A stretch of DNA of 64,000 bases, taken from the NCBI RefSeq assembly GCF_000425705.1, contig NZ_AUDY01000009.1, positions 310,001-374,000 of the forward strand, written 5' to 3'. The position numbers were made by a program, and so were the translations under genes. How positions within the stretch are numbered: position 1 is the stretch's first letter; the number at the start of each line of letters is the position of its first letter. Source of the stretch: Halobacillus kuroshimensis DSM 18393. Its GTDB lineage: Bacteria > Bacillota > Bacilli > Bacillales > Halobacillaceae. This document shows, piece by piece, positions 45,347 to 54,899 of this stretch. The notes beneath the pieces are model-generated. The model was not told where the DNA came from. It saw only the letters and a program-made list of their open reading frames with translations, and ran no database searches.

Positions 45347-46522
45347 ATGAGTAACCGTGAAGCCGTCATTGTTTCAGCCGTCAGAACAGCCATTGGCAGA
45401 CAAGGGGGGACCCTGGCATCTATACCGGCTCATGTACTTGGAGCCGAAGTCATCAAAGAAGCCGTCAATCGTTCAGGTGCATCCCCCGGGCATATTGAAG
45501 ACGTCATCTTTGGAAACGTGTTGAGCGGTGGCGGAAACATAGCGAGACTTTCAGCTTTGCAGTCCGGGTTATCAATGGAGCTTCCCGGCCTGACCGTGGA
45601 CCGGCAGTGTGGGTCGGGCTTGAATGCCATCCACCTGGCTGCCCAGGCCATTGAAGCCGGGCATGGGGATATTTATGTCGCAGGGGGAACGGAGAGTATG
45701 AGTCGGGCGCCGTACTTGATGGATAAGCCTGCTCGGGCCTACAGCCCGTCCCCGCCGAAATTCAGAGGGTCGCAGCTTTCACCTGAGGAGATCGGGGATC
45801 CTCCAATGGGAATAACAGCCGAAAACCTGGCCGAAAACTATCATATCTCCAGAGAAGCCCAGGATCAGTTCGCACAGACGAGTCAGGAGCGAATGGCGGC
45901 GGCTGTAGAAGACGGACGTTTTGCTGAACAGATCGTTCCCCTTCACATCCCTGTGAAAAAAGGGGACCCGGTGGTTTTTGATAAAGATGAGCACCCGCGC
46001 CCAAACTCTACGCTTGAGGGCATGGCGAAGCTTCCACCGGCTTTTCGGAGTGAAGGGTCCGTGACGGCAGCCAACAGCTCAGGGTTAAATGATGCGGCTT
46101 CAGCTCTTACGATCATGTCTCAGGTAAAAGCGGAGGAAATTGGAGCTTCTCCTATGGCTAAAGTCCTCGGCTGTACGGTTGCAGGTGTTGACCCGAACCT
46201 TATGGGCATCGGTCCGGTGCCGGCAGTAAAGAAAGTACTGGAGAAGACAGGCTTATCGCTGGAGGATATGGACGTCATCGAAATCAACGAGGCTTTCGCT
46301 GCTCAGGTGCTGGCCTGCCAGGCGGAGCTGAACATGGATATGGATATAGTGAATGTGAACGGGGGTGCCATTGCCCACGGTCATCCGCTTGGCGCTACCG
46401 GGGCAATCCTTGCAGTAAAAGCCATTTATGAACTGCAGCGGCAGAAATCCTCTTATGCGCTGGTGACGGCTTGTATCGGCGGCGGGCAGGGAATAGCTAT
46501 GATTCTGGAACGTGCAAAATAA
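45347..46522 (+). CDS. Acetyl-CoA acyltransferase (thiolase), first of two
   Basis: Start ATG 45347, 6 bases after AAGGAGG; ATG 45341 abuts the ribosome site. It has 391 residues. Catalytic Cys is in [31 protein letters not shown] follows, then [25 protein letters not shown] (His) and [11 protein letters not shown] (second Cys). All residues for thiolytic cleavage are present. It releases acetyl-CoA (or propionyl-CoA) from a 3-ketoacyl-CoA. Confidence 0.94.
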   Translation: MSNREAVIVSAVRTAIGRQGGTLASIPAHVLGAEVIKEAVNRSGASPGHIEDVIFGNVLSGGGNIARLSALQSGLSMELPGLTVDRQCGSGLNAIHLAAQAIEAGHGDIYVAGGTESMSRAPYLMDKPARAYSPSPPKFRGSQLSPEEIGDPPMGITAENLAENYHISREAQDQFAQTSQERMAAAVEDGRFAEQIVPLHIPVKKGDPVVFDKDEHPRPNSTLEGMAKLPPAFRSEGSVTAANSSGLNDAASALTIMSQVKAEEIGASPMAKVLGCTVAGVDPNLMGIGPVPAVKKVLEKTGLSLEDMDVIEINEAFAAQVLACQAELNMDMDIVNVNGGAIAHGHPLGATGAILAVKAIYELQRQKSSYALVTACIGGGQGIAMILERAK

Positions 46523-46590
46523 GGTCTCTTTCATAAAAAACGGGGATGTTATAATAAAATCACTTCCCAACATGAAAGGACACGGTATCT

Positions 46591-47160
46591 ATGAAACAGG
46601 AAATCATTCAAACAAGTATTCATTTATTTGATAAAAAAGGCTTCACCGAAACGTCTCTCCAGGAAATCGTCGAGGAGATCGGCGTGACAAAAGGAACATT
46701 TTATTACTACTTTAAAAATAAACAGGAGCTGCTGACAGATATCCATCTGGATTTCATTGAATTCCTGCTCGGAAACCAGCAGAAAATTCTAAACGACACC
46801 CAACAGGATTCCAAGGACAAACTGCACTCGATGATTTTCATGGTGCTGGACAGCATCAAGTACAGGAAGAAGAGTGCACGGATCTTTTTCCGTGAAATGC
46901 GCAACCTCGGCCCTGATTATTTAGAACAGATTGTAGAAAAAAGGGACCAGTTCCGCGTCAACCTCCAACAGCTGGTGGAAGAAGGAATCGAAAAGGGAGA
47001 TTTCCAAAGCAGTCTGGATCCGAACATGGTGACAAGAGGAATCCTTGGAATGACGAACTGGAGTTATTACTGGTTTGACCCGGACCGGGAAGTGTCGGCT
47101 GAAGAACTGACGAACATATACTTGTCGATGATCTTAAATGGAATCAGCTCCAAGGAATGA
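46591..47160 (+). CDS. TetR-family transcriptional regulator
   Basis: Protein of 189 residues. The helix-turn-helix is IVEEIGVTKGTFYYYFKNKQ (residues about 27-46), preceded by TSIHLFDKKGFTETSLQ. The C-terminal ligand domain is of the kind seen in acyl-CoA-responsive FadR/YsiA and KstR2 regulators. A TATAAT at 46550-46555 with a weak -35 may give it its own promoter. It probably represses the island by binding the palindrome at 40455-40476 until an acyl-CoA intermediate appears; this link is inference. Confidence 0.9.
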   Translation: MKQEIIQTSIHLFDKKGFTETSLQEIVEEIGVTKGTFYYYFKNKQELLTDIHLDFIEFLLGNQQKILNDTQQDSKDKLHSMIFMVLDSIKYRKKSARIFFREMRNLGPDYLEQIVEKRDQFRVNLQQLVEEGIEKGDFQSSLDPNMVTRGILGMTNWSYYWFDPDREVSAEELTNIYLSMILNGISSKE

Positions 47161-47222
47161 TCAAGCCTTTTTCGTAAGGCTTCGGCATTCACATACTGAC
47201 TGGTAGGAATGGATGGTGTGAG

Positions 47223-47636
47223 ATGATTTATAAAACCACGGTAGGGATCAGGTTTTCTGAAACGGATATGGCCGGTCATGTGAATAACACGAGTTATTTC
47301 ATTTATTTGGAGGAAGCGCGGGGAAAGTTTTTTCGGGACTTGTTTCACTCCCAGGAGAATACGCTCGGCCGATTTATCCTCGCGTCAACGAAGTGTGATT
47401 TCATCAGTCAGGCCTATTTCGGACAGAACCTGCTCATCGAAACGACGATTTCAAAAATTGGAAACTCCAGTTTCACATTTTCCCACCGCGTTTATGTTGA
47501 AGGCACCGACCAGCTTGTAGCTGCATCGGAAGCGGTGGTTGTCCATTTCAATTATGAAAGGCAGAAGAGCGAAGCCCTGCCGTCGGAATGGCGGATGATG
47601 CTTGAGGATTACGTAAAAAAGGGGGTGAACCTTTGA
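47223..47636 (+). CDS. Acyl-CoA thioesterase, 4HBT hot-dog family
   Basis: Protein of 137 residues from ATG 47223 behind GGTGTGAG. The 4-hydroxybenzoyl-CoA thioesterase-like motif is FSETDMAGHVNNTSYFIYLE, with the catalytic Asp before the helix. It would free CoA from stalled or dead-end acyl-CoAs. Its stop overlaps the TTG start of the next gene. Confidence 0.88.
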   Translation: MIYKTTVGIRFSETDMAGHVNNTSYFIYLEEARGKFFRDLFHSQENTLGRFILASTKCDFISQAYFGQNLLIETTISKIGNSSFTFSHRVYVEGTDQLVAASEAVVVHFNYERQKSEALPSEWRMMLEDYVKKGVNL

Positions 47637-48394
47637 GCCGTTTTACAAACAAAGTGGCCGTTGTAACAGGAGCGGGCAGTGGGATCGGGGAGCAGACAGC
47701 CAAAAAGCTTGCCCGTGAAGGAGCGTCTGTCGTGCTTGTCGGGCGGACAAAGGAAAAACTGGAGCGGGTGGCCGCTGACATTCTGGAAAACGAAGGGGCA
47801 GAGGTCTTTGTTTTCCAGGCGGATGTGAAAAGCGAGAACCAAGTAGGCGCACTTGCTTCCTTCGTCAAAGAAACGTTTGGGGATCTGCATATCCTTGTGA
47901 ACAATGCGGGAACATCGGGCAATGCGACGATTATGGATCTTGGTGCTGATGAATGGGACAGGATTCAGGAAACGAATGTCAAAAGTGTGTTTCTGACCTC
48001 CAAGGCGCTTGGGAAAATTATGATGGAAGGTTCGGAGGGTGCACGGGCCATCGTCAATGTGGCATCCCTTTCCGGCCATAAGGCAGGAGCGAAAATCCCG
48101 CATTACAGTTCATCGAAAGCGGCGGTGATTCATTTTACACGCTCCCTTGCCCTTGAATTTGCTGAAAAAGGGATCCGCGTCAATTCCGTATCACCGGGAT
48201 TCGCTGAAACCCCGATGACGGCGGATGGTCTGAAGAACAAACGCTTTGAAGAAGCTGTCAATCGCAATACAGCCCTTGGAAGAGTCGGACAGCCGGAGGA
48301 AATCGCCAGCGTCATCTGTTTTGCTGCCTCCGATGAAGCCTCTTACATGACAGGTTCAGATCTTCTTGTTGATGGAGGCTGGCTCATAAAGTAG
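47633..48394 (+). CDS. Short-chain dehydrogenase/reductase, third of three
   Basis: The start is TTG 47633, 5 bases after GGGGGTG, overlapping the thioesterase stop by 4 bases; no ATG fits. It has 253 residues: VTGAGSGIGEQTA, NNAGTSGNA, VASLSGHKAG and YSSSKAAVIH. The residue after beta-2 is VGRTKEKLE (Arg), which suggests NADP(H) preference, unlike the first SDR. The reaction is not identifiable. Confidence 0.88.
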   Translation: MSRFTNKVAVVTGAGSGIGEQTAKKLAREGASVVLVGRTKEKLERVAADILENEGAEVFVFQADVKSENQVGALASFVKETFGDLHILVNNAGTSGNATIMDLGADEWDRIQETNVKSVFLTSKALGKIMMEGSEGARAIVNVASLSGHKAGAKIPHYSSSKAAVIHFTRSLALEFAEKGIRVNSVSPGFAETPMTADGLKNKRFEEAVNRNTALGRVGQPEEIASVICFAASDEASYMTGSDLLVDGGWLIK

Positions 48395-48409
48395 TCTGTC
48401 CACATTTTT

Positions 48410-48423
48410 TGGTAACGCTTACA
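48410..48423 (+). promoter_or_regulatory. Candidate CcpA cre site before the acyl-CoA ligase
   Basis: TGGTAACGCTTACA fits TGWNANCGNTNWCA with a single mismatch (G at W), 7 bases before the ligase ribosome site. As an internal site it would work as a roadblock. Confidence 0.55.
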
Positions 48424-48441
48424 TTAAAGAGGAGTGATCTC

Positions 48442-50121
48442 ATGCTGACCAAGCATTATGATTTCTGGCCGACGTTAACGAAGACACTCACGATTCCTGA
48501 AACAACACTCTACGATAACCTGCGTATGTCCGCGGAGCGCTATCCAACCCATGAAGCGATTCACTATTATGGAACAGGCCTTTCCTACGGGGAATTGAAA
48601 GAGCAGGTAGACCGCCTTGCCGGATACCTTCAAGTTCATTTGAACGTGGACAAGGGTGATAAAGTCTTGTTGTTCATGCAGAATTCTCCGCAGTTCATTA
48701 TCGGGTATTATGCCATTTTACGAGCGGGAGCGGTCGTTGTACCGATTAACCCGATGCTGAAGACGAATGAACTGGAGTTTTATGTGAAAGATGGTGCCAT
48801 CAATCATGCCCTTGCTGGTCAGGAACTGATGGATGTAATCGAACCGCTCTTGGAATCGACATCCCTGTCATCTATTGTAGCCGCGGCCTACTCTGACTAT
48901 GTGAAGGAATCCGGCAGCGTGGACCTGCCGCCGGAAGTGTCGGCTGCTAAACAAGTGTATACCAGAGAGGCCGTTCACGTATGGTCAGAGGCTCTTGCCC
49001 TGCATGTGCCTGCCAGAGACGTCGTGGCGAGTGCCGATGATCTCGCCGTCATGCCGTATACGTCAGGAACGACCGGACTTCCCAAAGGCTGTATGCATAC
49101 CCACAGGACCGTCCAGGCGAATACACTCGGTGCCTATTACTGGTCGCGCGTGACGATGGATGCCCGCTCTCTCGGGACGCTTCCACTGTTCCACGTCACC
49201 GGTATGGTCCACAGCATGCACATGCCGATTTACAGCGGAAGCACAATGGTACTTATGACGCGTTGGAACAGGGAAACTGCCCGGCAGCTCCTGCGCAGTG
49301 AGCAGTGTACACACTGGGTGACGATCAGTACGATGCTTGTGGATTTTCTGGCAAACCCTGAACTGCAGGCCGGGGACATGGCTTCCCTTCATGGCATATC
49401 CGGAGGGGGCGCTGCTTTCCCGAAGGCACTTGGCGAAAAATTGTACAAGCTGACAGGCCTTGAATTTGTGGAGGGCTACGGACTTTCAGAAACGATCGCC
49501 CAGACCCACTTCAATCCGCAGGAGCGGCCGAAAATGCAGTGCCTCGGCATCCCTTCCTTTGATGTCGATTCCAGAATCATCGACCCAGGGACGCTTGAAG
49601 AAGTGGGCGTCGGGGAAATTGGTGAAATTGTCGTCAATGGCCCCCAGGTGATGACCGGGTATTACAACCGGGAGGATGAAAACGAGCATGCGTTTATCGA
49701 TATTGAAGGGAAGTCCTTTTTCAGAACTGGAGATATTGGACGCTATGACGAAGAGGGCTACTTTTTCATGGTCGATCGTCTGAAGCGGATGATCAACGCA
49801 TCCGGCTACAACGTATGGCCGACAGAAGTCGAGTCTGCGCTCTACGATCATCCAGCAGTCCAGCAGGCGTGTGTCGTCGGGGTTCCTGATCCGAGAAAAG
49901 GAGAGGAAATCAAAGCATTTGTCATTTTGAATGACGGCGTTGAAGGAGAGATCACAGAAGATGCGATCATTTCCTGGGCCAAAGAAAAGATGGCTGCCTA
50001 TAAATATCCACGCAAGGTGGAATTTGTGGAGGCATTCCCGATGACCAACAGCGGGAAAATCCTCTGGCGCAAGCTTCAGGAACAGGAACGGCAGAAGGCA
50101 GAAACGGGGCCACTGGAATAA
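48442..50121 (+). CDS. AMP-forming acyl-CoA synthetase/ligase
   Basis: Start ATG 48442 behind GAGGAG; a frame from 48409 includes the intergenic cre-like site. It has 559 residues. The phosphate-binding loop is MPYTSGTTGLPKGC (about 203-216), GYGLSETIAQTHFNP and FFRTGDIGRYDEEGY are the adenylation motifs, and the C-terminal catalytic Lys is in TNSGKILWRKL. It activates a carboxylic acid with ATP and CoA, the entry step of the pathway. The acid is unknown. A terminator lies after it. Confidence 0.92.
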   Translation: MLTKHYDFWPTLTKTLTIPETTLYDNLRMSAERYPTHEAIHYYGTGLSYGELKEQVDRLAGYLQVHLNVDKGDKVLLFMQNSPQFIIGYYAILRAGAVVVPINPMLKTNELEFYVKDGAINHALAGQELMDVIEPLLESTSLSSIVAAAYSDYVKESGSVDLPPEVSAAKQVYTREAVHVWSEALALHVPARDVVASADDLAVMPYTSGTTGLPKGCMHTHRTVQANTLGAYYWSRVTMDARSLGTLPLFHVTGMVHSMHMPIYSGSTMVLMTRWNRETARQLLRSEQCTHWVTISTMLVDFLANPELQAGDMASLHGISGGGAAFPKALGEKLYKLTGLEFVEGYGLSETIAQTHFNPQERPKMQCLGIPSFDVDSRIIDPGTLEEVGVGEIGEIVVNGPQVMTGYYNREDENEHAFIDIEGKSFFRTGDIGRYDEEGYFFMVDRLKRMINASGYNVWPTEVESALYDHPAVQQACVVGVPDPRKGEEIKAFVILNDGVEGEITEDAIISWAKEKMAAYKYPRKVEFVEAFPMTNSGKILWRKLQEQERQKAETGPLE

Positions 50122-50127
50122 AAACAC

Positions 50128-50160
50128 CCGGTCCCGGAAAATCCGGGACCGGCCGCTTTT
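50128..50160 (+). terminator. Terminator between the ligase and the ABC importer genes
   Basis: A perfect 10-bp stem CCGGTCCCGG / CCGGGACCGG, with only CCGCTTTT after it. Since no promoter is visible before the next gene, partial read-through is likely. Confidence 0.75.
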
Positions 50161-50185
50161 AAATTGAAGGTAAAGGGGACGTTCC

Positions 50186-51049
50186 ATGGATATCTTCATT
50201 CAGCAGGTGTTTAATGGTTTGACGATTGGCAGTGTCTACAGTCTGGTGGCGCTTGGTCTGACACTTGTGTACGGCATCCTTCACATTCCGAACTTTGCCC
50301 ATGGCGCACTATACATGCTGGGTGCGTACATAACATTGACGATGATGCTTTTGTGGGGCATCCATTACTGGATTGCGATGGCTGTATCGGTTCTTGTTGT
50401 CGGTCTGCTTGGTGTGTTAATGGACAGACTGGTGTTTCACCCCCTTCGTAATGCACCGCCGATCCATGACAAAATTGCGGCTATCGGTATTCTATTGTTT
50501 CTTGAAGCCTTTGCCCAGCTGATCTGGGGAGCAGACTACCGTACGATGGAAACGCCATATGGTCAGGTCGTCAACCTTTTCGGAATGACCGCAACGACGC
50601 AGCGTGTCCTCATTAATATTGGAGCTGTCGTCGTCATGATTCTGCTTTATTTGTTTTTGAAAAAGACGTACGCCGGCTCCACGATCATTGCTATGGCACA
50701 GAACCGCGAAGGCGCCAGTCTTGTCGGCATCAACACAAGCCGGGTCGCCATGCTGACGTTCATGCTGTCCGGGGGACTGGCTGCTGTTGCTGCTTCTTTA
50801 TCCGCACCCATCAACCTTGTATTTCCCGGTATGGGGCATCTCGTCATTTTGAAAGCTTTTGTCATTATTATTCTTGGTGGGATGGGCAGCGTACCCGGAG
50901 CTATTTTAGGTGGGTACATTCTAGGGTTTACCGAAAGTCTTGGAGCCACGTATATCTCCAATGACTATAAGGATATCATCGCCTTTTTAATGCTTGTGAT
51001 CATTCTGTCGATCAAGCCTAAAGGATTGTTTTCAAGGGAGGGCTTTTAA
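50186..51049 (+). CDS. Branched-chain amino acid-type ABC importer permease, LivH-like
   Basis: Protein of 287 residues with about eight helices. The N-terminus FIQQVFNGLTIGSVYSLVA and LALVYGI-like LGLTLVYGILHIPNFAHGA match LivH. It forms the membrane channel with the next gene product. In catabolic clusters the Liv/HAA type often imports organic or aromatic acids rather than amino acids, and the setting here suggests that. It ends one base before the next start. Confidence 0.92.
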   Translation: MDIFIQQVFNGLTIGSVYSLVALGLTLVYGILHIPNFAHGALYMLGAYITLTMMLLWGIHYWIAMAVSVLVVGLLGVLMDRLVFHPLRNAPPIHDKIAAIGILLFLEAFAQLIWGADYRTMETPYGQVVNLFGMTATTQRVLINIGAVVVMILLYLFLKKTYAGSTIIAMAQNREGASLVGINTSRVAMLTFMLSGGLAAVAASLSAPINLVFPGMGHLVILKAFVIIILGGMGSVPGAILGGYILGFTESLGATYISNDYKDIIAFLMLVIILSIKPKGLFSREGF

Positions 51050-52072
51050 TTGGTCTCACTTCTGAAAAACAGGGGATGGATCATAGGGTTTATCGCTGCC
51101 GGCGTTTTATTTCCCTTTGTTCTGCCCAACGCTTATTTTCTGCATATTTTAACGCTCGCCTTTATTTGGATGATTGCTGTTTACGGTTTGAATCTACTGG
51201 CCGGTTATACCGGTTATTTGTCCCTGGCTCATGCTGGATTTTTTGCCGTCGGTGCCTACGGGTTGGGATTGTTGACGGTCAAGACAGGAATGAACTACTG
51301 GCTCGCGCTCATTCTGGCCTGTTTAATCACAAGTGCTGTCGGATTGGTCGTCGGTCTCGTTGCCTTAAGGACGAGGGAGCACTTTTTTGCCATCTATACG
51401 CTTTGTGTCGGATATATCATCTACCTCATCATCGACAAATGGGACAGCTTAACCGGCGGTGTACGCGGGTTGATCGGCATCCCTGAACCTTCCAATATCG
51501 GACCCATATCCTTCCAGACGCCGATTTCTCAATACTACTTAATTTTTGCTTTTCTTCTGTTCACGATTCTGGTTATGTACCGGATCGTCCATTCCTTGAC
51601 CGGCCGGACTTTTATAGCGATCCGCAACAGTGAAGACCTGGCCCGCACCCTTGGCATATCTACAATGAAAAATAAACTGATGGTTTTTGTCCTCTCGGCG
51701 TTTTTCGCCGGACTTGCCGGGGCTTTATATGCTTCCTTCATCCGCTTCATCGGTCCGGACATTGGTTATATTACAATTATTTTTGACCTGCTGACCTATC
51801 TGTTGGTCGGCGGTATCGGAACACTCGCAGGTCCCATTGTAGGAACCTTCCTCATTGTCGCCTTGTCCCAGTCGCTGCAGTTTCTTCAGGATTACCGGAT
51901 GCTCATCTTCGGCCCACTCTTAACCTTATTGATTATTTTTTATCCGCGTGGAATCGCTGGAGCCTATCATGACTGGCGTTTGAAACGGAAGTCTGCTCAG
52001 CGGACGCGTCCGCAGAAGGAGCAGGAGTACTTTGAGACAGAAGAATCGGAGAAACAGGTGAAGGAGGGATGA
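51050..52072 (+). CDS. Branched-chain amino acid-type ABC importer permease, LivM-like
   Basis: The start is TTG 51050, right after the livH-like stop, with AAGGGAGGG upstream. It has 340 residues and about ten helices. The LivM motifs LNLLAGYTGYLSLAHAGFFA and GGIGTLAGPIVGTFL are present. The C-terminal tail after the last helix is charged (KEQEYFETEESEKQ). It partners the LivH-like protein. Confidence 0.92.
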   Translation: MVSLLKNRGWIIGFIAAGVLFPFVLPNAYFLHILTLAFIWMIAVYGLNLLAGYTGYLSLAHAGFFAVGAYGLGLLTVKTGMNYWLALILACLITSAVGLVVGLVALRTREHFFAIYTLCVGYIIYLIIDKWDSLTGGVRGLIGIPEPSNIGPISFQTPISQYYLIFAFLLFTILVMYRIVHSLTGRTFIAIRNSEDLARTLGISTMKNKLMVFVLSAFFAGLAGALYASFIRFIGPDIGYITIIFDLLTYLLVGGIGTLAGPIVGTFLIVALSQSLQFLQDYRMLIFGPLLTLLIIFYPRGIAGAYHDWRLKRKSAQRTRPQKEQEYFETEESEKQVKEG

Positions 52073-52074
52073 GC

Positions 52075-52839
52075 ATGTTGATGGAGACAAAAAAGCTGAC
52101 GAAGCAGTTTGGTGGTCTTACGGCTGTCAACGACGTGGATTTTACGATCGAAAAAGGGAAGATCAATGCGATTATCGGACCGAACGGAGCCGGAAAGTCC
52201 ACCTTTTTCAACCTGCTGAGCGGTACGTACACCCCTTCCGCCGGTCAGGTGTTTTATAAAGGACAGGATATTACGAAACGGCCGCCGGATAAAATCGCAA
52301 GGCTTGGCGTTGCCCGGACGTTTCAGACGACGCATTTGTTTGAAGAATCCACCGTGCTTGATAACGTGATTGTCGGTCACCGCCTCCGGACGTCATCGAA
52401 CTTATGGGATGCCGTATTCCGTACAAGGCGTTTCAAGTTTGAAGAAAAGAAGTGTCGGGATAAAGCGATGGAAGTATTGGAATTCGTCGAGCTCACACAT
52501 GTCATGGACGAGCAGGCGGGAAGCATCACGCAGGAGGAGAAGAAGCGGGTGGCCTTCGCCCTTGCCCTTGCCACGGATCCCGAAGTCGTCTTTCTGGATG
52601 AACCGACAGCAGGTATCAATCCCGGGGAAACCGAAGGGCTGGCCTCTCTGATGGAAAAAATGGTGCAGCGGGGCATTACCGTCTGCTTGATTGAGCACAA
52701 AATGAAAATGATCATGAAGCTTGCGGACAAAATCATGGTTTTGAATTATGGAGAAAAAATCGCAGAAGGAACGTCTGAGGAAATCATGAACAACCAAGCG
52801 GTCATCGAAGCTTACTTAGGAGGCGGTGCGAGTGCTTGA
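52075..52839 (+). CDS. ABC importer ATPase, LivG-like, with altered signature motif
   Basis: Start ATG 52075 is 7 bases after AAGGAGG; ATG 52069 is too close. It has 254 residues. Walker A is GPNGAGKSTF, Walker B VVFLDEPTAGINP, and the switch His is in LIEHKM. The signature motif, LSYGQQRRLEIA in usual LivG, reads SITQEEKKRVAF (from about residue 149), losing Leu-Ser-Gly-Gly identity. The partner LivF-like protein has a perfect signature, so one of the two ATP sites in the heterodimer is predicted to be degenerate. Confidence 0.9.
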   Translation: MLMETKKLTKQFGGLTAVNDVDFTIEKGKINAIIGPNGAGKSTFFNLLSGTYTPSAGQVFYKGQDITKRPPDKIARLGVARTFQTTHLFEESTVLDNVIVGHRLRTSSNLWDAVFRTRRFKFEEKKCRDKAMEVLEFVELTHVMDEQAGSITQEEKKRVAFALALATDPEVVFLDEPTAGINPGETEGLASLMEKMVQRGITVCLIEHKMKMIMKLADKIMVLNYGEKIAEGTSEEIMNNQAVIEAYLGGGASA

Positions 52840-53539
52840 GTTAACCGATGTTTCGATTCAGTATGGATCTTTTACCGCTGTGGAAAACATTAATATTCAC
52901 GTAGGAAAGGGAGAGCTCGTCGTTCTGCTCGGTTCAAACGGTGCAGGAAAAAGTTCGACGTTTAACACGATCAGCGGACTGCAGAAACCGAGTGCCGGAA
53001 CTATTGTTTTCGAGGACCGCCCGATTCAAGGGGCTGGCCCTGATAAAATTGTCCGGTCAGGCATTGTCCAGTGCGCTGAAGACCGGAAGCTCTTTCCGCA
53101 GATGACAGTCAAGGAAAACCTGGTGATGGGAGGCTATGTGCATCGGAGGAAGCGGAAGCAGGTGAATCAGTCTTTGCAGGATGTCTTTGAACTGTTCCCG
53201 ATTTTACAAGAGAAAAAGGATCAGCCTGCAGGCTCCTTAAGCGGCGGACAGCAGCAAATGCTTGCGATCGGGCGTGCGCTCATGGCTCAACCGAAGCTGT
53301 TGCTGCTGGATGAGCCTTCCATCGGACTCGCTCCGCTGATTGTCGAGCAGATGTTTGAGGTGATACAGAAAATCAATCAAGACGGAACGACGGTCCTGCT
53401 CGCCGAGCAGAATGCATTCGCCGCTTTGAAAATTGCCGACCGCGGCTATGTCTTTGAGAGTGGATCCGTCGTTGTGGAGGGGACAGCAGAAGAACTGCTG
53501 GCAAACGATACGGTACGTAAAGCTTATATCGGAGCCTGA
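52832..53539 (+). CDS. ABC importer ATPase, LivF-like
   Basis: Start GTG 52832, 8 bases after AGGAGG, is preferred over GTG 52826. It has 235 residues and overlaps the preceding gene by 8 bases. Walker A GSNGAGKSS, signature LSGGQQQMLAIGRALM, Walker B LLLLDEPSIGLAP and LLAEQNAFAAL are all intact. It should supply the canonical signature motif of the importer. Confidence 0.94.
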   Translation: MLELTDVSIQYGSFTAVENINIHVGKGELVVLLGSNGAGKSSTFNTISGLQKPSAGTIVFEDRPIQGAGPDKIVRSGIVQCAEDRKLFPQMTVKENLVMGGYVHRRKRKQVNQSLQDVFELFPILQEKKDQPAGSLSGGQQQMLAIGRALMAQPKLLLLDEPSIGLAPLIVEQMFEVIQKINQDGTTVLLAEQNAFAALKIADRGYVFESGSVVVEGTAEELLANDTVRKAYIGA

Positions 53540-53599
53540 TGGCAGCGTTCTGCTTTTGTTTGGTCTGCAACAAACATTTCATATCTAGGGGGATCTCTT

Positions 53600-54823
53600 A
53601 TGAAAATGATCAAAGGTTCAGCTGTTTTCCTATTGGCCGTCCTGCTTCTGCTTCTCGCTGGCTGTATTGATAATCCATCGAACCAGTCCACAAGCGGAGG
53701 AAGCAGTGAGACTGAATCCGAAGCACCGGAAGTTGAAGAAGGAGAGGAAGTTGTCAGTATCGGCTACAGTGGTCCATTGAGCGGTCCGGCTGCCTATTAC
53801 GGCGAGCGTACATTAAATGGACTCAAGCTGGCTGTTGATGAAATCAACAACAATGGCGGCTTTGAGATTGAAGATCAGACGTACAAGTTCAACCTCGTAT
53901 CGCTGGATGATAAGTACCTGCCGAATGAAACCGCAGCCAATGCAAAACGCCTGCTTCAGGAAAACGACACTCCGGTCATTTTCTCTCCACACAGCGGCGG
54001 AATCAAGGCAATGCAGGTATTTAACGAACAGGAGAACTTTTTGATTGGTGCCTATACGAGTGAGCCTGCCGTTACAGCTGAAGGAAACACGTTAACCGTA
54101 CGTGTACCTCCAAGCTATGATGGCTATCTTGAACCATTCACATCCTATGCGATGGAAAACCACGGCATGAAGCTGGCCGCCCTGCCAACATCCTCTCAGT
54201 ACGGGAAGGACTGGACAGAAGCGATCGTGCCTTACTGGGAGGAACAAGGCGGAGAAGTGGTGTACAATTCCTCGATTGATTTTTCCAAGGATACCGACTT
54301 TTTCACCCTTGTGACCAATGCCTTGAAGGAAAATCCTGACGTTCTGTTCATCGGAGGTCCCTCTGAACCGACCGCTAAAGTAGCGAAGCAGGCCAGGGAA
54401 CTTGGATTCGAAGGCGGGTTTATGATTATGGACCAGGCCAAGCTGGATGAGATGGAGGCGGTTACCGGATCGTATGAATCATTGGAAGGGTCCGTCGGGG
54501 TTCTGCCACTGGCCAATTCCGAATACCCGGGGACGCCCGCTTTTATCGAAAAATATAAAGAGGAGCACAATGAAGTGCCGGGATCTGAAGCAGGGTACCA
54601 TTATGTAGCGATGAACATTTTGATGGAAGCGATGAAGGCGGCAGGCAGCGTCGATGATCCGAAAGCCATCCGTGACCATATACAGGACGGCCTTGATGCC
54701 CTGCCGGAAGAAAAAGAAGTGTACACCATTGAAGAGATCGGGGAAGATGGCGGGTTTGCGACGGATTTAAGCATTGCTGCTGTGGAAAATGGTGAAATCG
54801 TAACGATTGAAGTCAACGATTGA
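53600..54823 (+). CDS. Importer substrate-binding lipoprotein, LivK-like
   Basis: Protein of 407 residues from ATG 53600 behind AGGGGGAT. The lipoprotein signal is MKMIKGSAVFLLAVL then LLLLAGC, with Cys at about 23; an acidic Ser/Glu linker follows. The periplasmic-binding-type-1 domain begins VSIGYSGPLSGPAAYYGE and includes NGLKLAVDEINNNGG, KRLLQENDTPVIFSPHSGG and ASYDGYLEPF-like PPSYDGYLEPF. Type-1 folds of this kind bind amino acids or aromatic/organic acids. The ligand would tell the substrate of the whole island. Confidence 0.92.
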   Translation: MKMIKGSAVFLLAVLLLLLAGCIDNPSNQSTSGGSSETESEAPEVEEGEEVVSIGYSGPLSGPAAYYGERTLNGLKLAVDEINNNGGFEIEDQTYKFNLVSLDDKYLPNETAANAKRLLQENDTPVIFSPHSGGIKAMQVFNEQENFLIGAYTSEPAVTAEGNTLTVRVPPSYDGYLEPFTSYAMENHGMKLAALPTSSQYGKDWTEAIVPYWEEQGGEVVYNSSIDFSKDTDFFTLVTNALKENPDVLFIGGPSEPTAKVAKQARELGFEGGFMIMDQAKLDEMEAVTGSYESLEGSVGVLPLANSEYPGTPAFIEKYKEEHNEVPGSEAGYHYVAMNILMEAMKAAGSVDDPKAIRDHIQDGLDALPEEKEVYTIEEIGEDGGFATDLSIAAVENGEIVTIEVND

Positions 54824-54834
54824 TGGTACCTGAC

Positions 54835-54876
54835 AACCTGGCGGTGACTCCTATAGCATCGCCGGGTTTCTTTTTT
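54835..54876 (+). terminator. Terminator after the binding protein
   Basis: AACCTGGCGGTG (54835-54846) pairs with CATCGCCGGGTT (54857-54868) with one weak pair, then TTTCTTTTTT. Confidence 0.82.
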
Positions 54877-54899
54877 CAAGGAGGAAGGAGAGGCGAAAG

